A DNA stretch of 64,000 nucleotides. Source: CABMKH01 sp040797625 (GTDB taxonomy: Bacteria > Bacillota > Clostridia > Tissierellales > Tissierellaceae). Shown here in pieces: positions 25,965 to 34,535 of this stretch. The stretch is from the NCBI GenBank assembly GCA_052067355.1, contig JBQHQH010000003.1, positions 163,883 to 227,882 on the forward strand. Reading direction: 5' to 3'. The notes below the pieces were generated by a model. That model saw nothing but the letters and a program-made list of their open reading frames with translations, was not told the DNA's origin and did no database searches. Numbering within the stretch: position 1 is the stretch's first letter; the number at the start of each line of letters is the position of its first letter. A program made the translations under genes and the position numbers.

Positions 25965-26008
25965 ATATCAGCTGGAGCATAGAACTCCATCTGATATAAT
26001 TTTTTTAT
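25965..26008 (+). terminator. second hairpin with T run, leading into repeat R1
   Basis: ATATCAGcTGGAG pairs with CTCCAtCTGATAT (one C/T mismatch), then a run of seven T. A related but degraded sequence precedes the repeat remnant at 46829. Confidence 0.75.
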
Positions 26009-26114
26009 AACGAATAGGAAAGTTTACACTTTAAAAAATAAATTAATATGAACTTTCCGTTAATGAGTTTTAGAAAAAACTACCTTTTAATGCGTTGTAG
26101 ATGCTTTTTTTATT
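26006..26114 (+). repeat. intergenic repeat R1, best copy
   Basis: TAACGAATAGGAAAGTTTAC starts the unit; ATATGAACTTTCCG lies about 28 bases later, so the two arms pair. The 3' part ends in a small GCGTT/GATGC hairpin followed by seven T. About 105 nt long. Copies: 13131-13240, 35831-35920, partial at 60396 and weaker at 13029, 26455 and 46829. Confidence 0.8.
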
Positions 26115-26624
26115 ATGACAAGGTTTAAATTTAGCGGTTAATTTATTGTCAATATATCCGAAATAGTACATATAAGTAAATTTAAATATCTATTTTCTTA
26201 AATATATTTAATCACAATTATAGTGTAACTTTTTGTTAGAAAGTAGTATCATATGGGGTATATATTACTATGGGAAAAATCATATAAGATAGTTCCTAAG
26301 GTTTTAAATGGTTGTTTCTTTTTTTAAGATTTATGGTAAAACCTTTACATGCACTTTTACATTACAGAATTTTGCAACATTAAATTATCTATAGTATATA
26401 TAGTTCTGTATTATAGTTATGCTTATTTAGAGCTATATGGTTTTATAATGGATGAGAAAGTTCATACTTATAGAGAAACTTATATCAGGTGGAATTTTCT
26501 TTGTTTTAGGTCATAAGATATTAGACTTAGAATTTATCTTGTAAATATCTTAATGTTTTGATAAGATAAAATATAATTACATTACCATAATAAAAAAAAG
26601 AGCTCTTATGATGGAGTGATTATT
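26115..26624. other. 510-base AT-rich gap before the ATP synthase operon
   Basis: No convincing gene or named RNA. A decayed R1 copy can be made out at about 26455-26512 (GAGAAAGTTCAT and later GGAATTTTCTTTG). The atp promoter must lie here; TATAAT occurs near 26570, but no well-spaced -35 accompanies it. Confidence 0.5.
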
Positions 26625-26855
26625 ATGAAAAAGGATAGAGACTATGGAGATATCCTGAAAAATATTAGCCTGATTTCACAGCTTGGGATTTCTATAATAA
26701 CTCCTATACTTCTTGGAGTTTTTATTGGACAGTTAATAGATAAATGGGTTGGTACTCAGGGTATTTTTGTTATTGTATTCATTATTCTAGGTGCTGGTGC
26801 AGGATTTCTAAATATATTTAAACTCACTGGTACCAAGGGGAATAAGAGGAAGTGA
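26625..26855 (+). CDS. AtpZ/AtpI-like small membrane protein
   Basis: 76 residues with two helices (about 15-36 and 45-65): LISQLGISIITPILLGVFIG and FVIVFIILGAGAGF. The pattern matches the AtpZ family, a partner of AtpI found at the head of Na+ or H+ ATP synthase operons and linked to Mg/Ca supply or rotor assembly. The frame opens with GTG at 26616, but GGAG is 8 bases before the ATG at 26625. Four bases separate it from the next gene. Confidence 0.8.
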   Translation: MKKDRDYGDILKNISLISQLGISIITPILLGVFIGQLIDKWVGTQGIFVIVFIILGAGAGFLNIFKLTGTKGNKRK

Positions 26856-26859
26856 ACAG

Positions 26860-27231
26860 ATGAATAAAGACATAATTATAAAGATTTATAAGAGGACCTT
26901 GATAGCTAGTTTTTTTATTGTTGGAATTTGCTTTTTCTTATTTAAGGAACCTAAGCCTATAATCTTGGGATATATATTTGGCGTAATTATTAGTATGCTT
27001 GGATTTAAATTATTGGATAATACCATAAATAGAGCTGTAAAGATGGCCCCAAATAGGGCAAATGCCTATACGGTAATGCACTATGTACTTAGAAATACCA
27101 TATATTTTATAGTTCTATCTATTTCTGCTATTGCAGGTTATCTGAATTTTCCAGCAACTATCTTGGGATTATTGATGATAAAATTTGTCATAATTATCTC
27201 TTCTATTGTGGATAAGAATTTTACCAAATAA
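26860..27231 (+). CDS. atpI: ATP synthase subunit I
   Basis: A 123-residue protein with four helices, of the AtpI type: a helix near 12-30, ILGYIFGVIISMLGFKLLDN, then two C-terminal helices. AtpI assists assembly of the c-ring in the membrane and is not part of the finished enzyme. Sequence conservation in this family is low; the call rests on topology and on its position directly before atpB. GAAGTGAAC precedes the ATG. Confidence 0.8.
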   Translation: MNKDIIIKIYKRTLIASFFIVGICFFLFKEPKPIILGYIFGVIISMLGFKLLDNTINRAVKMAPNRANAYTVMHYVLRNTIYFIVLSISAIAGYLNFPATILGLLMIKFVIIISSIVDKNFTK

Positions 27232-27281
27232 TTTCAAGATGTTATACTAATGACATAAATTATTAAGGAAGGAGGAGTATT

Positions 27282-27953
27282 TTGGAAATATTATTGACAA
27301 TAGGCGGTAAAGAGATATTGATCCACGATACTATTGTAAATCTTTGGCTTGTAACTATAGCATTATGTATATTTTCTATTGTTGTAAATAAGAAAATACA
27401 AAAAGCTAAGGTAGATGAAGCACCATCTGGTTTTTTAAATGTAATAGAGATATTGGTAGAAGCGATTAATAGTCTAGTTGTATCTACTATGGGAGCTAGA
27501 AATATGAAATTTGCCCCCTATATATTTACATTGATGTGCTTTTTAGGTGTATCTAATCTCTTGGGGTTAATAGGTCTTACGCCACCTACTTCAGATTACA
27601 GTGTTACTTTTTCTTTAGCTCTTATTACATTTACAATAACTCAGATTATGTCGATAAAGACACAGAAGGGGTTAGGAGGGTATTTAAAGGGATTTACAGA
27701 ACCAATGGCTTTTTTAACACCTTTAAATGTAATAGGAGAGTTGGCAAATCCGATATCACTATCTTTTCGTCTATTTGGAAATGTGATGAGTGGTGGTATA
27801 ATTATGACATTATTGTATAATGCATTAGGGTATTTTGCACCATTAGTTACACCAGCTTTGCATGGATATTTTGATGTTTTTTCAGGTTTATTACAAACCT
27901 TTATCTTCGGTATGCTGACTATGATATTTATAGGTGGAGCGACTGAAGAGTAA
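27282..27953 (+). CDS. atpB: ATP synthase F0 subunit a
   Basis: Stator membrane subunit forming the ion half-channels against the c-ring. 223 residues with five to six helices. The essential Arg lies in SLSFRLFGNVMSGG near residue 160, and the last helix pair contains GYFDVFSGLLQTFIFGML. The TTG start at 27282 follows AAGGAGGAG. The order atpB-E-F-H-A-G-D-C is the standard bacterial one. Confidence 0.96.
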   Translation: MEILLTIGGKEILIHDTIVNLWLVTIALCIFSIVVNKKIQKAKVDEAPSGFLNVIEILVEAINSLVVSTMGARNMKFAPYIFTLMCFLGVSNLLGLIGLTPPTSDYSVTFSLALITFTITQIMSIKTQKGLGGYLKGFTEPMAFLTPLNVIGELANPISLSFRLFGNVMSGGIIMTLLYNALGYFAPLVTPALHGYFDVFSGLLQTFIFGMLTMIFIGGATEE

Positions 27954-27983
27954 AATATTAATATTTGTAAGGAGGAAAAAAAT

Positions 27984-28268
27984 ATGTTACAAGGAATTAC
28001 AAGTGAAGCTTTTATATTAGGATGTTCAGCAATAGGGGCAGGATTAGCTATGATAGCAGGTATAGGACCTGGTATAGGTCAAGGTCATGCAGCTGGTCAT
28101 GCAGCATCAGCAGTAGGTAGACAACCAGAGGCTCAAGCAGATATCACTAGAACAATGCTTTTAGGTCAAGCAGTTGCAGAGACAACAGGTATCTATGGTC
28201 TAGTAATAGCTATAATCCTATTATTTGTTAGACCATTATTAACTGCTTATATAAGCTTAGGATTATAA
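27984..28268 (+). CDS. atpE: ATP synthase F0 subunit c, with sodium-binding signature
   Basis: Rotor ring subunit, 94 residues, two helices joined by the RQPEA loop. The ion-binding Glu66 is in GQAVAETTGIYG. Gln33 (in GPGIGQG), Val64, Glu66, Thr67 and Tyr71 match the Na+ ligand set known from the Ilyobacter tartaricus c-ring (Gln32, Val63, Glu65, Ser66, Tyr70), with Thr for Ser as in other sodium-dependent clostridial-type enzymes. I therefore predict Na+ coupling. Ribosome site AAGGAGGAA. Confidence 0.96.
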   Translation: MLQGITSEAFILGCSAIGAGLAMIAGIGPGIGQGHAAGHAASAVGRQPEAQADITRTMLLGQAVAETTGIYGLVIAIILLFVRPLLTAYISLGL

Positions 28269-28319
28269 ATTAGAGTAGAGGATTTTTATTATAATTTCCT
28301 ATACTAAGGAGGTTGGTGT

Positions 28320-28832
28320 ATGAATATTCAAGTATTAGCCCTTCCTGAAATAGTATCTATGATCCTTACATGGATTGCTGTATTGATTCTCTATTTAGTT
28401 CTAAGAAAAAAACTATATATTCCAGTTATGGAATTTTTAGAGACTAGAAAGGCCAAAGTCCAATTTGAAATAGATCAGTCCAAGATCATAAAAGATGAAG
28501 CTATGAATTTAAAAGATGAATATGAAGAGAAGATTAAGAAGGCTAAGATAGAGGGACAAGAGATAATTGAAAACTCAAGACGTCGTGGTACTGAGATTAG
28601 AGAAGATATCCTAGGAGAAGCTAGACAAGAAGCTCAAGATATAGTTGAAAGAGCAAAGAGAGATATAGCTAGGGAAAAGGCGAAAGCCTATGAGGATATA
28701 AAAGAATCTACAGGAGAAATGGCCGTTTTAATAGCTTCAAAGATCATGGAAGAGAATATTACAATGGACAGTCAAAAGCAGTTGATTGACAAATTTATTG
28801 ATGAGGTAGGTACTTCAAAATGGCAAAATTAG
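28320..28832 (+). CDS. atpF: ATP synthase F0 subunit b
   Basis: Peripheral stalk. One N-terminal helix (residues 10-28, IVSMILTWIAVLILYLVL) is followed by a long, highly charged coiled coil to the C-terminus. 170 residues is the usual size. GGAGG precedes the ATG, and the gene overlaps atpH by 13 bases. Confidence 0.95.
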   Translation: MNIQVLALPEIVSMILTWIAVLILYLVLRKKLYIPVMEFLETRKAKVQFEIDQSKIIKDEAMNLKDEYEEKIKKAKIEGQEIIENSRRRGTEIREDILGEARQEAQDIVERAKRDIAREKAKAYEDIKESTGEMAVLIASKIMEENITMDSQKQLIDKFIDEVGTSKWQN

Positions 28833-29362
28833 TTGCTAATAGATATGCCTCATCTCTATTTGAAGCAGGCCTAGAATTAGAAAAGATAGAGGATTTTTAT
28901 GGAGAGTTGGAATCAGTTGGGAAGGTATTTCACAATGAGAATAAGTTATTTCAAATATTGACTCATCCTAGGGTTTCCAAAAATGAAAAGAAGTCCTTAA
29001 TAGAGACGATATTTGAGAAAAAAATTTCTAAAGAGATGATAAATTTTTTATATATCATTATTGATAAGAGAAGAGAGAGTTATCTATTTGAAATAATTCA
29101 GGAATACAAAGCTATTTTTAATGAATTTAAAGAGATAGTAGATGTTGTTGCTATAACAGCTGTTCCAATGGATGAACAAGCTAAGAATAAGTTAAGTATA
29201 GTATTAAAAAATAAATTGAATAAGAATATTCAGCTTTCAAATGAAGTGGATAAATCCATAATTGGAGGCGTATTACTTAAGATGAACGATAAGGTAGTGG
29301 ATTCTACTTTGACTAGTCAATTAAAATCCATGGAAGCTGTATTGAAAAGTGTATCATTATAG
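28820..29362 (+). CDS. atpH: ATP synthase F1 subunit delta
   Basis: Links the peripheral stalk to the top of the F1 head. 180 residues: a helical N-terminal domain (ANRYASSLFEAGLE...LFQILTHPRVSKNEK) and the C-terminal domain with the conserved SIIGGVLLKMNDKVVDST. Overlaps atpF by 13 bases, so the two are coupled. Confidence 0.95.
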   Translation: MAKLVANRYASSLFEAGLELEKIEDFYGELESVGKVFHNENKLFQILTHPRVSKNEKKSLIETIFEKKISKEMINFLYIIIDKRRESYLFEIIQEYKAIFNEFKEIVDVVAITAVPMDEQAKNKLSIVLKNKLNKNIQLSNEVDKSIIGGVLLKMNDKVVDSTLTSQLKSMEAVLKSVSL

Positions 29363-29382
29363 AGAAGCTGAGGTGAAAAGAT

Positions 29383-30885
29383 TTGGAGTTAAGGCCAGAA
29401 GAAATAAGCTCAATAATTAAAGAGCAAATTAAAAAATATGAAAAAAAATTAGACCTTGTGGATGTAGGTACTATTCTACAAGTTGGAGATGGTATAGCTA
29501 GGCTACATGGTCTAGAAGGATGTATGGCTGGAGAACTTATAGAGTTTCCTGATGGGGTATTTGGTATGGTTTTAAACTTGGAGGAAGATAATGTAGGATG
29601 TGTTCTTCTAGGTTCTGATAAGAATATCAAAGAGGGAGACACTGTGAAGAGAACTGGAAGAATAGTAGAAGTTCCAGTTGGAGAAGAGATGGTAGGAAGA
29701 GTAGTAAATGCTCTTGGACAGCCTATAGATGGCAAGGGAAGTATCAATGCCGATAAATTTAGACCTATAGAGAGGATTGCACCTGGGGTTATTACTAGAA
29801 AGAGTGTAGATGAGCCGTTACAAACAGGTATAAAATCCATTGACGCCCTTTTCCCAATCGGTAGAGGACAAAGGGAATTGATAATAGGAGATAGGCAGAC
29901 AGGTAAGACTGCTATTGCTATAGACACTATCATAAATCAAAAAGAAGAAGATGTAATCTGTATCTATGTAGCTATAGGTCAAAAGAGATCTACAGTAGCA
30001 CAGATAGTTGATGTATTACAAAGGCATGGAGCTATGGACTATTCCATAGTAGTATCTGCTACTGCTAGTGAACTAGCACCTTTACAATATATAGCTCCAT
30101 ATGCTGGAGTTGCAATGGCAGAGGAGTTTATGGAAAAAGGCAAGGATGTTCTGATCATATATGATGATCTATCTAAACATGCTGTAGCCTATAGAGCAAT
30201 GTCTTTATTGTTAAGAAGACCACCAGGAAGAGAAGCATTCCCTGGAGATGTATTCTATCTTCATTCAAGACTGCTTGAAAGATCAGCTAAACTAGATGAC
30301 AAATATGGTGGAGGTTCTATAACTGCTCTACCTATAATTGAAACATTAGAGGGTGATATATCTGCATATATTCCTACTAATGTTATATCTATTACTGACG
30401 GTCAGATATTTTTAGAGACAGACCTTTTCTTTGCAGGACAGAGACCAGCTATAAATACTGGACTTTCTGTATCGAGAGTAGGGGGAGCTGCTCAGATAAA
30501 GGCAATTAAGAAGATAGCTGGGAAGCTTAAATTAGAGTTGGCACAATATAGGGAATTAGCGGCTTTTGCTCAATTTGGTTCAGAATTAGACCCGGAGACC
30601 AAGGAAAGATTGGATCAAGGGGAAAGAATGATGGAGACATTAAAACAGCCTCAATATAGTCCAGTGTCTGTAGAGCATCAAGTTATAATCCTATATATAG
30701 TTGTAAATAAACATCTTATGGATATACCTGTAAATAAGATAGGGTTATTTGAAAAAGAATTCTTAAATTATATAGACAATAATCATCCTGAGATAGTTGA
30801 GGATATTAAGAGTACAAAGGACTTAACTGATGCTAATATGGCGAAGATAAGTTCAGCAGTAGAAGAGTTTAAAAAGAGCTTCTAG
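29383..30885 (+). CDS. atpA: ATP synthase F1 subunit alpha
   Basis: Non-catalytic nucleotide-binding subunit of the F1 head. 500 residues. The P-loop is GDRQTGKTAIAID near residue 169; PGREAFPGDVFYLHSRLLER and the conserved Arg of SVSRVGGAAQ follow. TTG start with GAGGTG upstream. No anomaly seen. Confidence 0.97.
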   Translation: MELRPEEISSIIKEQIKKYEKKLDLVDVGTILQVGDGIARLHGLEGCMAGELIEFPDGVFGMVLNLEEDNVGCVLLGSDKNIKEGDTVKRTGRIVEVPVGEEMVGRVVNALGQPIDGKGSINADKFRPIERIAPGVITRKSVDEPLQTGIKSIDALFPIGRGQRELIIGDRQTGKTAIAIDTIINQKEEDVICIYVAIGQKRSTVAQIVDVLQRHGAMDYSIVVSATASELAPLQYIAPYAGVAMAEEFMEKGKDVLIIYDDLSKHAVAYRAMSLLLRRPPGREAFPGDVFYLHSRLLERSAKLDDKYGGGSITALPIIETLEGDISAYIPTNVISITDGQIFLETDLFFAGQRPAINTGLSVSRVGGAAQIKAIKKIAGKLKLELAQYRELAAFAQFGSELDPETKERLDQGERMMETLKQPQYSPVSVEHQVIILYIVVNKHLMDIPVNKIGLFEKEFLNYIDNNHPEIVEDIKSTKDLTDANMAKISSAVEEFKKSF

Positions 30886-30909
30886 GTTAAGGAAATCGGA
30901 GGTGAGAAT

Positions 30910-31764
30910 TTGGCACAATCAACCCGGGATATAAAAAGGCGTATAAAGGGAATTGGAAATACTATGCAGATAACCAAAGCCATGGAGCTTGTATCAACGG
31001 CAAAGATGAGAAAAGCTAGAATAAGGTTAGAGAAATCTAGACCATATTATCTAACTGTGTTAGATAGTATAAGTGATGTTATAAGTAATGTAAATATAAA
31101 TCACCCATTACTTCAACCGCGTGAGATAAAGAAATCCCTTTATATAGTTATAACTGCTGATAGGGGATTAGCTGGTGGTTATAATGCCAATATCAATAGA
31201 TTAATAGATTCAAAGTTTCGTAAAGATAAGGACTCCATTTCTTTGATTACTATAGGCTTAAAAAGTAGGGACTTTTTTAAGAGTAGGGGCTACAATATTA
31301 TAGGTGAATTCACAGGAATCTCTGAAGAGCCAAATTTTTCTGATGCTAAGAAGATTGGAAATCTTGCTATAGATTTATTTTTAAAGGGAGAAGTAGATGA
31401 AATAAATCTAGTATATACTAGATTTATAAGTACTCTTTCACATGAACCTATAGTTGTAAAGCTTTTACCTACTGAAGAAATTGGAAAGACTCAAACCAAG
31501 ATAAATAAAGTAATAGAGTTCGAACCTTCTCCTGAGGAGGTACTGGATTATCTAATACCTAAATATATTGAAAGTAGCATATTTGGAGGGTTAATCGAAG
31601 CATCTTCTAGTGAACAAGCAGCTAGAAGAGTTGCCATGGAATCTGCTACTGATAATGCTGAAGAGATGATAGAAGATTTGAATATGAGTTATAATCGGGC
31701 TAGGCAGGCAGCAATTACTATGGAAATATCTGAAATAGTAGCTGGAGCGGAAGCCTTAAAGTAA
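30910..31764 (+). CDS. atpG: ATP synthase F1 subunit gamma
   Basis: Central rotating shaft. 284 residues: the N-terminal coiled-coil helix begins STRDIKRRIKGIGNTMQITK and the C-terminal helix ends YNRARQAAITMEISEIVAGAEA in the family manner; the middle is the Rossmann-like domain with ITADRGLAGGYNANI. TTG start at 30910 with CGGAGGTG upstream. Confidence 0.97.
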   Translation: MAQSTRDIKRRIKGIGNTMQITKAMELVSTAKMRKARIRLEKSRPYYLTVLDSISDVISNVNINHPLLQPREIKKSLYIVITADRGLAGGYNANINRLIDSKFRKDKDSISLITIGLKSRDFFKSRGYNIIGEFTGISEEPNFSDAKKIGNLAIDLFLKGEVDEINLVYTRFISTLSHEPIVVKLLPTEEIGKTQTKINKVIEFEPSPEEVLDYLIPKYIESSIFGGLIEASSSEQAARRVAMESATDNAEEMIEDLNMSYNRARQAAITMEISEIVAGAEALK

Positions 31765-31783
31765 CATAGAGAGGAGTGGGCAA

Positions 31784-33181
31784 ATGGAAAAGAACATAGG
31801 TAAGATTGTTCAGGTTATTGGCCCTGTCGTTGACATTCGTTTTGGCGAAGAAAATTTACCTAAGCTTTTAAATGCTATTAAAATAAAAAAAGGCGAAGAT
31901 ATATTGACTGTGGAAGTAGCACAACATATTGGTGACGATACTGTTAGATGCGTATCTATGGATTCCACAGATGGACTTGTTAGAGGTATGGAAGCGGTAG
32001 ATACAGGAGAACCTATATCTGTACCTGTGGGTAAAGAGACATTGGGAAGATTATTTAATGTATTGGGAGATACTATAGATGGTAAAGAAAAATTAAATAC
32101 GAAATTAAAGTCGCCAATACATAAATCTGCACCAACCTTTGAAGAACAGGATACATCTCAAGAGATATTCGAAACGGGAATAAAGGTAGTAGACTTAATA
32201 GCGCCTTATTCCAAAGGCGGTAAAGTCGGACTATTTGGTGGTGCAGGAGTTGGTAAAACAGTATTGATTCAAGAATTGATAAACAATATAGCTACCCATC
32301 ATGGTGGTATTTCCGTATTCGCAGGAGTAGGAGAGAGAACTAGAGAGGGAAATGACCTGTATTATGAGATGATAGAGTCTGGTGTAATAGATAAGACAGC
32401 TTTAGTATTTGGACAGATGAATGAACCACCGGGAGCAAGGATGAGAGTAGCCCTTACAGGACTTACTATGGCAGAACATTTTAGAGATGAGGAAGGGCAA
32501 GATGTTTTGTTATTTATAGATAATATATTTAGATTTACTCAGGCTGGTTCAGAAGTATCAGCTCTATTAGGTAGGATGCCTTCTGCAGTAGGATATCAAC
32601 CTACATTGGCTACAGAGATGGGGCAGCTTCAAGAGAGAATAACTTCTACAAAGAAAGGCTCTATCACTAGTGTTCAGGCAGTATATGTACCAGCAGATGA
32701 CTTGACTGACCCAGCACCAGCAACTACTTTTGCGCATTTGGATGCTACAACAGTACTTTCTCGTTCCATAGCAGAGTTAGGAATCTATCCAGCAGTGGAT
32801 CCATTGGATTCTTCTTCTAGGATATTAGCACCAGATATAGTAGGGCAAGAACACTATGAAGTAGCTAGGGGAGTCCAAGAGCTATTACAAAGATATAAAG
32901 ATTTACAGGATATAATAGCTATACTAGGTATAGATGAACTTTCTGATGAAGATAGACTTGTAGTAGCTAGAGCTAGGAAAGTTCAAAGATTCTTATCACA
33001 GCCATTCTTTGTAGCTGAACAGTTTACAAGCTTAGAAGGTAAATATGTTCCTATAAGCGAAACTGTAAGAGGGTTTAAGGAAATCTTAGAAGGAAAACAT
33101 GATGATATTCCTGAAACTGCATTCTTTATGGCTGGTACTATAGACGAGGTAGTAGAAAGAGCTAAAAAGGTGGAGGATTAA
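31784..33181 (+). CDS. atpD: ATP synthase F1 subunit beta
   Basis: Catalytic subunit. 465 residues. The P-loop is GGAGVGKTVLIQ near residue 150, the catalytic Glu is in GVGERTREGNDLY, and the DELSEED loop reads IDELSDEDR. ATG with GAGGAG upstream. atpC begins 1 base after the stop. Confidence 0.98.
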   Translation: MEKNIGKIVQVIGPVVDIRFGEENLPKLLNAIKIKKGEDILTVEVAQHIGDDTVRCVSMDSTDGLVRGMEAVDTGEPISVPVGKETLGRLFNVLGDTIDGKEKLNTKLKSPIHKSAPTFEEQDTSQEIFETGIKVVDLIAPYSKGGKVGLFGGAGVGKTVLIQELINNIATHHGGISVFAGVGERTREGNDLYYEMIESGVIDKTALVFGQMNEPPGARMRVALTGLTMAEHFRDEEGQDVLLFIDNIFRFTQAGSEVSALLGRMPSAVGYQPTLATEMGQLQERITSTKKGSITSVQAVYVPADDLTDPAPATTFAHLDATTVLSRSIAELGIYPAVDPLDSSSRILAPDIVGQEHYEVARGVQELLQRYKDLQDIIAILGIDELSDEDRLVVARARKVQRFLSQPFFVAEQFTSLEGKYVPISETVRGFKEILEGKHDDIPETAFFMAGTIDEVVERAKKVED

Positions 33182-33182
33182 A

Positions 33183-33593
33183 ATGACTGTACTTCATCTT
33201 GAGATAGTAACTCCGGATAGAGCATTTTTTAGAGGAGAAATAGATAAGGTAATAGTAAGGGGAGCTGAAGGAGATTTAGCTGTTTTAAGACATCGATCTC
33301 CGATTGCTACACCTTTGCAGATTGGAAAAGTAAGAATCTTTCAAGATAATAAAGAGAGAGTAGCAGCTATAGTAGATGGTTATATGACAGTATTGGAAGA
33401 CAGGGTGACCATAGTTACAGACGCTGCAGAATGGCCAGACGAGATAGATGTAGAAAGAGCTCAGAAAGCAAAAGAAAGGGCAGAGTCTAGATTAAAACAG
33501 AAACAATCTGAAATAGATATCGTTAGAGCCGAGACAGCTTTGAAAAAAGCAATTAATAGATTAGAAGTTTCAAATTTTAAAAAAAATGATTGA
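33183..33593 (+). CDS. atpC: ATP synthase F1 subunit epsilon
   Basis: 136 residues: the beta-sandwich (LHLEIVTPDRAFFRGEIDKV...GEGDLAVLRHRSP-like AEGDLAVLRHRSPIA) and the C-terminal two-helix hairpin, which regulates ATP hydrolysis. Last gene of the operon, followed by a strong terminator. Confidence 0.96.
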   Translation: MTVLHLEIVTPDRAFFRGEIDKVIVRGAEGDLAVLRHRSPIATPLQIGKVRIFQDNKERVAAIVDGYMTVLEDRVTIVTDAAEWPDEIDVERAQKAKERAESRLKQKQSEIDIVRAETALKKAINRLEVSNFKKND

Positions 33594-33604
33594 AATTTAG
33601 GTAT

Positions 33605-33657
33605 AAAAAGTACCCATCCTTGGTAATACTTTTACCATAGGGAAAGGGTACTTTTTT
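33605..33657 (+). terminator. atp operon terminator
   Basis: AAAAAGTACCC pairs with GGGTACTTTTT; an inner TGGTAA/TTACCA stem makes a long composite hairpin, followed by a T run. Confidence 0.9.
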
Positions 33658-33730
33658 ATTATAATGTTTTGTCCCCCTTTACATTGGTAAAAAAGACCTT
33701 TTCCTTAATTCAATTAAGGAGGGCTTTAAG

Positions 33731-34519
33731 ATGAAAAAGATTATCTTATTCGGAATTATTCTATCTCTATTATTACCAACTATGACTATAGGTGAAAACA
33801 AATATAATGAACAAGAGCTATTATGTAATATGGTTAAGGATTTAGGTGGAGAATGTGTAGAACTAGATTCAGTATTTAATAGTGTAATCCTAAATCGATT
33901 TTTAGAGGAAGAAGAGATGGTTTTATTAGCTGAAGATATAAAATCTAAACTAGGTATAATTGGCACAGAAATAGACCCATTAATAGTTTATGAGAAATTG
34001 CCTGAGAAATATTATGCAAAGGAAATCATCTTTGATGAGGACTTCAGTCAGATAACATATTATGGAAGTGATATATATAAAAATTCTATAACTATGATAA
34101 TAAGCTCATATTTCGATAAAGATATATCCAAAGGAGAAACTTATCTTTGTATAAATATAGTTAAAGATAGTGATTTTTTAAAAAATAATGATATAATAGA
34201 AAGCATAGCAAAGATATTTAAATCCTATGATAATCCCGTAGAGGTTTCTACAAATTTAGTTGGAGAAATTCAAGGGGATTATAGCTATAATATTATGAAA
34301 AACAAGCTTAATAAAACATTGAAAAAGTATAGAGGAAATGTTATAGAAGAGTATACAGATGAATCCTTATTATCTTTAACTGCATATACCCCACTAATTG
34401 AAGAGTATCTATTAGTAGGTGAAAAAAAGATTAACTTAAATCTTGCAATAAGGTATAATAAATATGAGGATAAGATGTATATTTTTATAGGTACACCTAT
34501 AATTACAAATGGATATTGA
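33731..34519 (+). CDS. ywmB: YwmB-like (DUF1779) secreted protein
   Basis: 262 residues with a signal peptide at 1-21 (MKKIILFGIILSLLLPTMTI). The C-terminal half carries the YwmB signature: LSLTAYTPLIEEYL, INLNLAIRYNKYEDKMYIFIGTPIIT. The fold resembles TATA-binding protein; the function is unknown. Position between the atp operon and murA is the same as in B. subtilis. AAGGAGGG precedes the ATG. Its end overlaps the long murA frame, but the real murA start lies 16 bases downstream. Confidence 0.85.
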   Translation: MKKIILFGIILSLLLPTMTIGENKYNEQELLCNMVKDLGGECVELDSVFNSVILNRFLEEEEMVLLAEDIKSKLGIIGTEIDPLIVYEKLPEKYYAKEIIFDEDFSQITYYGSDIYKNSITMIISSYFDKDISKGETYLCINIVKDSDFLKNNDIIESIAKIFKSYDNPVEVSTNLVGEIQGDYSYNIMKNKLNKTLKKYRGNVIEEYTDESLLSLTAYTPLIEEYLLVGEKKINLNLAIRYNKYEDKMYIFIGTPIITNGY

Positions 34520-34535
34520 AGTAGGAGGAGATATT

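Noticed and set aside
29313..29933. 206-codon antisense frame over atpH-atpA
   Set aside because: Shadow of conserved atp genes with Ser/Pro/Ile-rich translation and no start context.
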